From Flammeovirga sp. OC4 (lineage in GTDB: Bacteria > Bacteroidota > Bacteroidia > Cytophagales > Flammeovirgaceae), in the NCBI RefSeq assembly GCF_000812565.1, contig NZ_JTAM01000067.1:1-63619 (forward strand): a stretch of DNA of 63,619 nucleotides, given 5' to 3'. The position numbers and the translations under genes were made by a program. Positions 62,439 through 63,619 of the stretch are shown here, one piece after another; positions within the stretch are counted from its first letter, which is position 1; each line of letters starts with the position of its first letter. Under the pieces are notes generated by a model that searched no databases, was not told where the DNA came from, and saw only the letters and a program-made list of their open reading frames with translations.

Positions 62439-63524
62439 ATGGCATTCAAACTATACATTATTTTATCATTTATTTTTTGTGGAATTATATCTCCATTTTT
62501 AAAAGAGGAAGACAATACAACCACTTTCGAAAAAACATTGAATCATCCCGGATTAAAAAAAGGGGAAGATCAGACATTGACTTTTACTGTAGAGAAAGCA
62601 ACAGGTAAAGTTTCTTCAAAGGTAGCTTCAGTAATGTGTTATACGAATGAATGCAAGATTATTACGGTGACTTTGGAATGGGATCAATTTGGTAACTTTT
62701 TAGCCCTTAAAATTCCTGAGAACCAATCTTTGGAAAAGCATTTAGATGGAAAAACAATGTCATTTTCTTCAACGGATTATAACAAGTTGGACCGAATTTT
62801 AAATGATAATGTGTCTATTTTATCCGATTTAACGAAAGATGATATCTACGTTGAAGATGATGAAGAGGTAGATGGTTATTCTGGAGCGACAAAAGCGGTA
62901 GTAGGAAAAAAAGATGTAGTGGAAGGGGCCACTTTAACTTGTTTTACATTGTGGCACTGGGCCAATCATCCAGAAATTCAAAAAACAATCCGCCAAAGAA
63001 GCTTAAAAGGGCAAACTGAGAAAAGCCTCCAAAAAATACTTTTGAAAAATCATCCAAGTGTACCTCTATTTGCTTTACAAGCAATTACAGAAAAGGAGTA
63101 TGCGATTGAACAATATTGGTCTTATTACCTTCGTGTTGCCAATGATTTGACAGGTAAAGAAATGAGGTTGCTTTTAAAGTTATCTGACGCAGAACAGAAG
63201 TTAGACTTGTTTCAGCATCTAACCAATATGTCACTGAGACGAATAGTCATTATTTCAATTTTTAGGGAGGATCATTTTACCCCGCAACTATTGGATTATA
63301 TCAAATTTGATAATTACCAAGAGGTCAATCTACTGATAGATTTTCTTACAGAATATAAGGTCGAAAATGAATTAATTAATCAAAAACTTATACCTCAACT
63401 TAATAATGAAAACTTATTGATTAGTAGAGGAGTGTATTGGTACTTAAGTGATTGTAAAAACTTGAATAAAAAGCAATTGAAGTTGATTAAGAAATTTGAC
63501 CGAAAACATAAGAAGAATTTATAA
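62439..63524 (+). CDS. Secreted protein with ApbE-type flavinylation motif and C-terminal helical repeats
   Basis: 361 residues with an N-terminal signal anchor (~1-20). Residues ~45-165 resemble an FMN-binding domain; D145-G-Y-S-G-A-T151 fits the Dxx(S/T)GAT flavinylation site at which ApbE attaches FMN to the last Thr, followed by VVEGATLTCFTLWHWANHP (161-179). Residues ~185-361 are all-helical, HEAT-like. I suggest an extracytoplasmic electron carrier, perhaps serving the FAD oxidoreductase. No ApbE is in the window. The motif could be coincidental, hence the moderate confidence. Confidence 0.6.
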   Translation: MAFKLYIILSFIFCGIISPFLKEEDNTTTFEKTLNHPGLKKGEDQTLTFTVEKATGKVSSKVASVMCYTNECKIITVTLEWDQFGNFLALKIPENQSLEKHLDGKTMSFSSTDYNKLDRILNDNVSILSDLTKDDIYVEDDEEVDGYSGATKAVVGKKDVVEGATLTCFTLWHWANHPEIQKTIRQRSLKGQTEKSLQKILLKNHPSVPLFALQAITEKEYAIEQYWSYYLRVANDLTGKEMRLLLKLSDAEQKLDLFQHLTNMSLRRIVIISIFREDHFTPQLLDYIKFDNYQEVNLLIDFLTEYKVENELINQKLIPQLNNENLLISRGVYWYLSDCKNLNKKQLKLIKKFDRKHKKNL

Positions 63525-63619
63525 TTAATACATTGTAAACTAAGTTTTCGTTAACTTTTAATCAACATTTCTACAAGTAATTATAGGATTTACTTTCAAG
63601 CTTCTTTCTTCTTCATTTT
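63525..63619. repeat. Mosaic intergenic repeat, copy H (cut by the window end)
   Basis: Inverse M3 (ACATTGTAAACTAAGTTTTC then GTTAACTTT) followed by the start of forward M1 (CTTTCAAGCTTCTTTCTTCT). The element continues past the window. Confidence 0.6.

Overview
This AT-rich window comes from a Bacteroidota chromosome, most likely a marine polysaccharide degrader of the Flammeovirga/Cytophagales type. The pointers are SusC/SusD pairs, hybrid two-component regulators with AraC-type output, many S1 sulfatases, type IX secretion tails and Bacteroidota-like lipoboxes. The genus is an inference from overall look, not from a marker gene. I saw no rRNA, tRNA or CRISPR array.

Layout. 1-6 kb: a secreted PHB-depolymerase-like esterase, then rhamnulokinase and L-rhamnose isomerase (minus strand) divergent from an AraC regulator. 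6-13 kb: a hybrid sensor-regulator and a sulfatase (minus). 13-23 kb: SusC, SusD and a surface glycan-binding lipoprotein, then a FucP-type sugar/H+ symporter and a lactaldehyde reductase (plus). 23-37 kb: an SGNH acetylesterase and a sulfatase (minus), a divergent sulfatase, a second hybrid regulator, and a tight operon of GH110 exo-alpha-galactosidase plus two more sulfatases. 37-46 kb: an island of unrelated genes: a GT51-like fragment protein, SanA, an alpha/beta hydrolase, a REP-associated tyrosine transposase between inverted REPs, a VOC protein, a four-gene mono-haem cytochrome/DUF1772/NmrA operon with its AraC regulator, and two tandem small lipoproteins with a 48-residue membrane peptide between them. 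46-52 kb: two large paralogous secreted proteins with a nucleoside-hydrolase-like fold, a carbohydrate-binding module and a T9SS tail. 52-59 kb: a second SusC-SusD-SGBP operon (minus). 60-63.6 kb: a Tat-exported FAD oxidoreductase and a protein with an ApbE-type flavinylation motif.

How it fits together: the polysaccharide-related genes read as a utilisation locus (or two fused loci) for a sulfated, possibly acetylated glycan containing L-rhamnose and terminal alpha-1,3-galactose. Five sulfatases and the esterases strip substituents, GH110 trims galactose, two SusCD systems import oligosaccharides, the FucP-type permease takes up the deoxysugar, and RhaA/RhaB/FucO carry out most of deoxyhexose catabolism. 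The aldolase step and any endo-acting lyase or hydrolase are not in the window. The substrate is inferred, not shown.

The intergenic DNA is unusually structured: a REP family tied to the RAYT gene, a second hairpin family whose stems co-vary, and a mosaic repeat family found at about eight intergenic sites. The best candidates for undescribed biology are the paired nucleoside-hydrolase-like secreted proteins with their phased 33-bp operator repeats, the co-varying hairpin cassettes, and the predicted flavinylated protein beside the FAD oxidoreductase.
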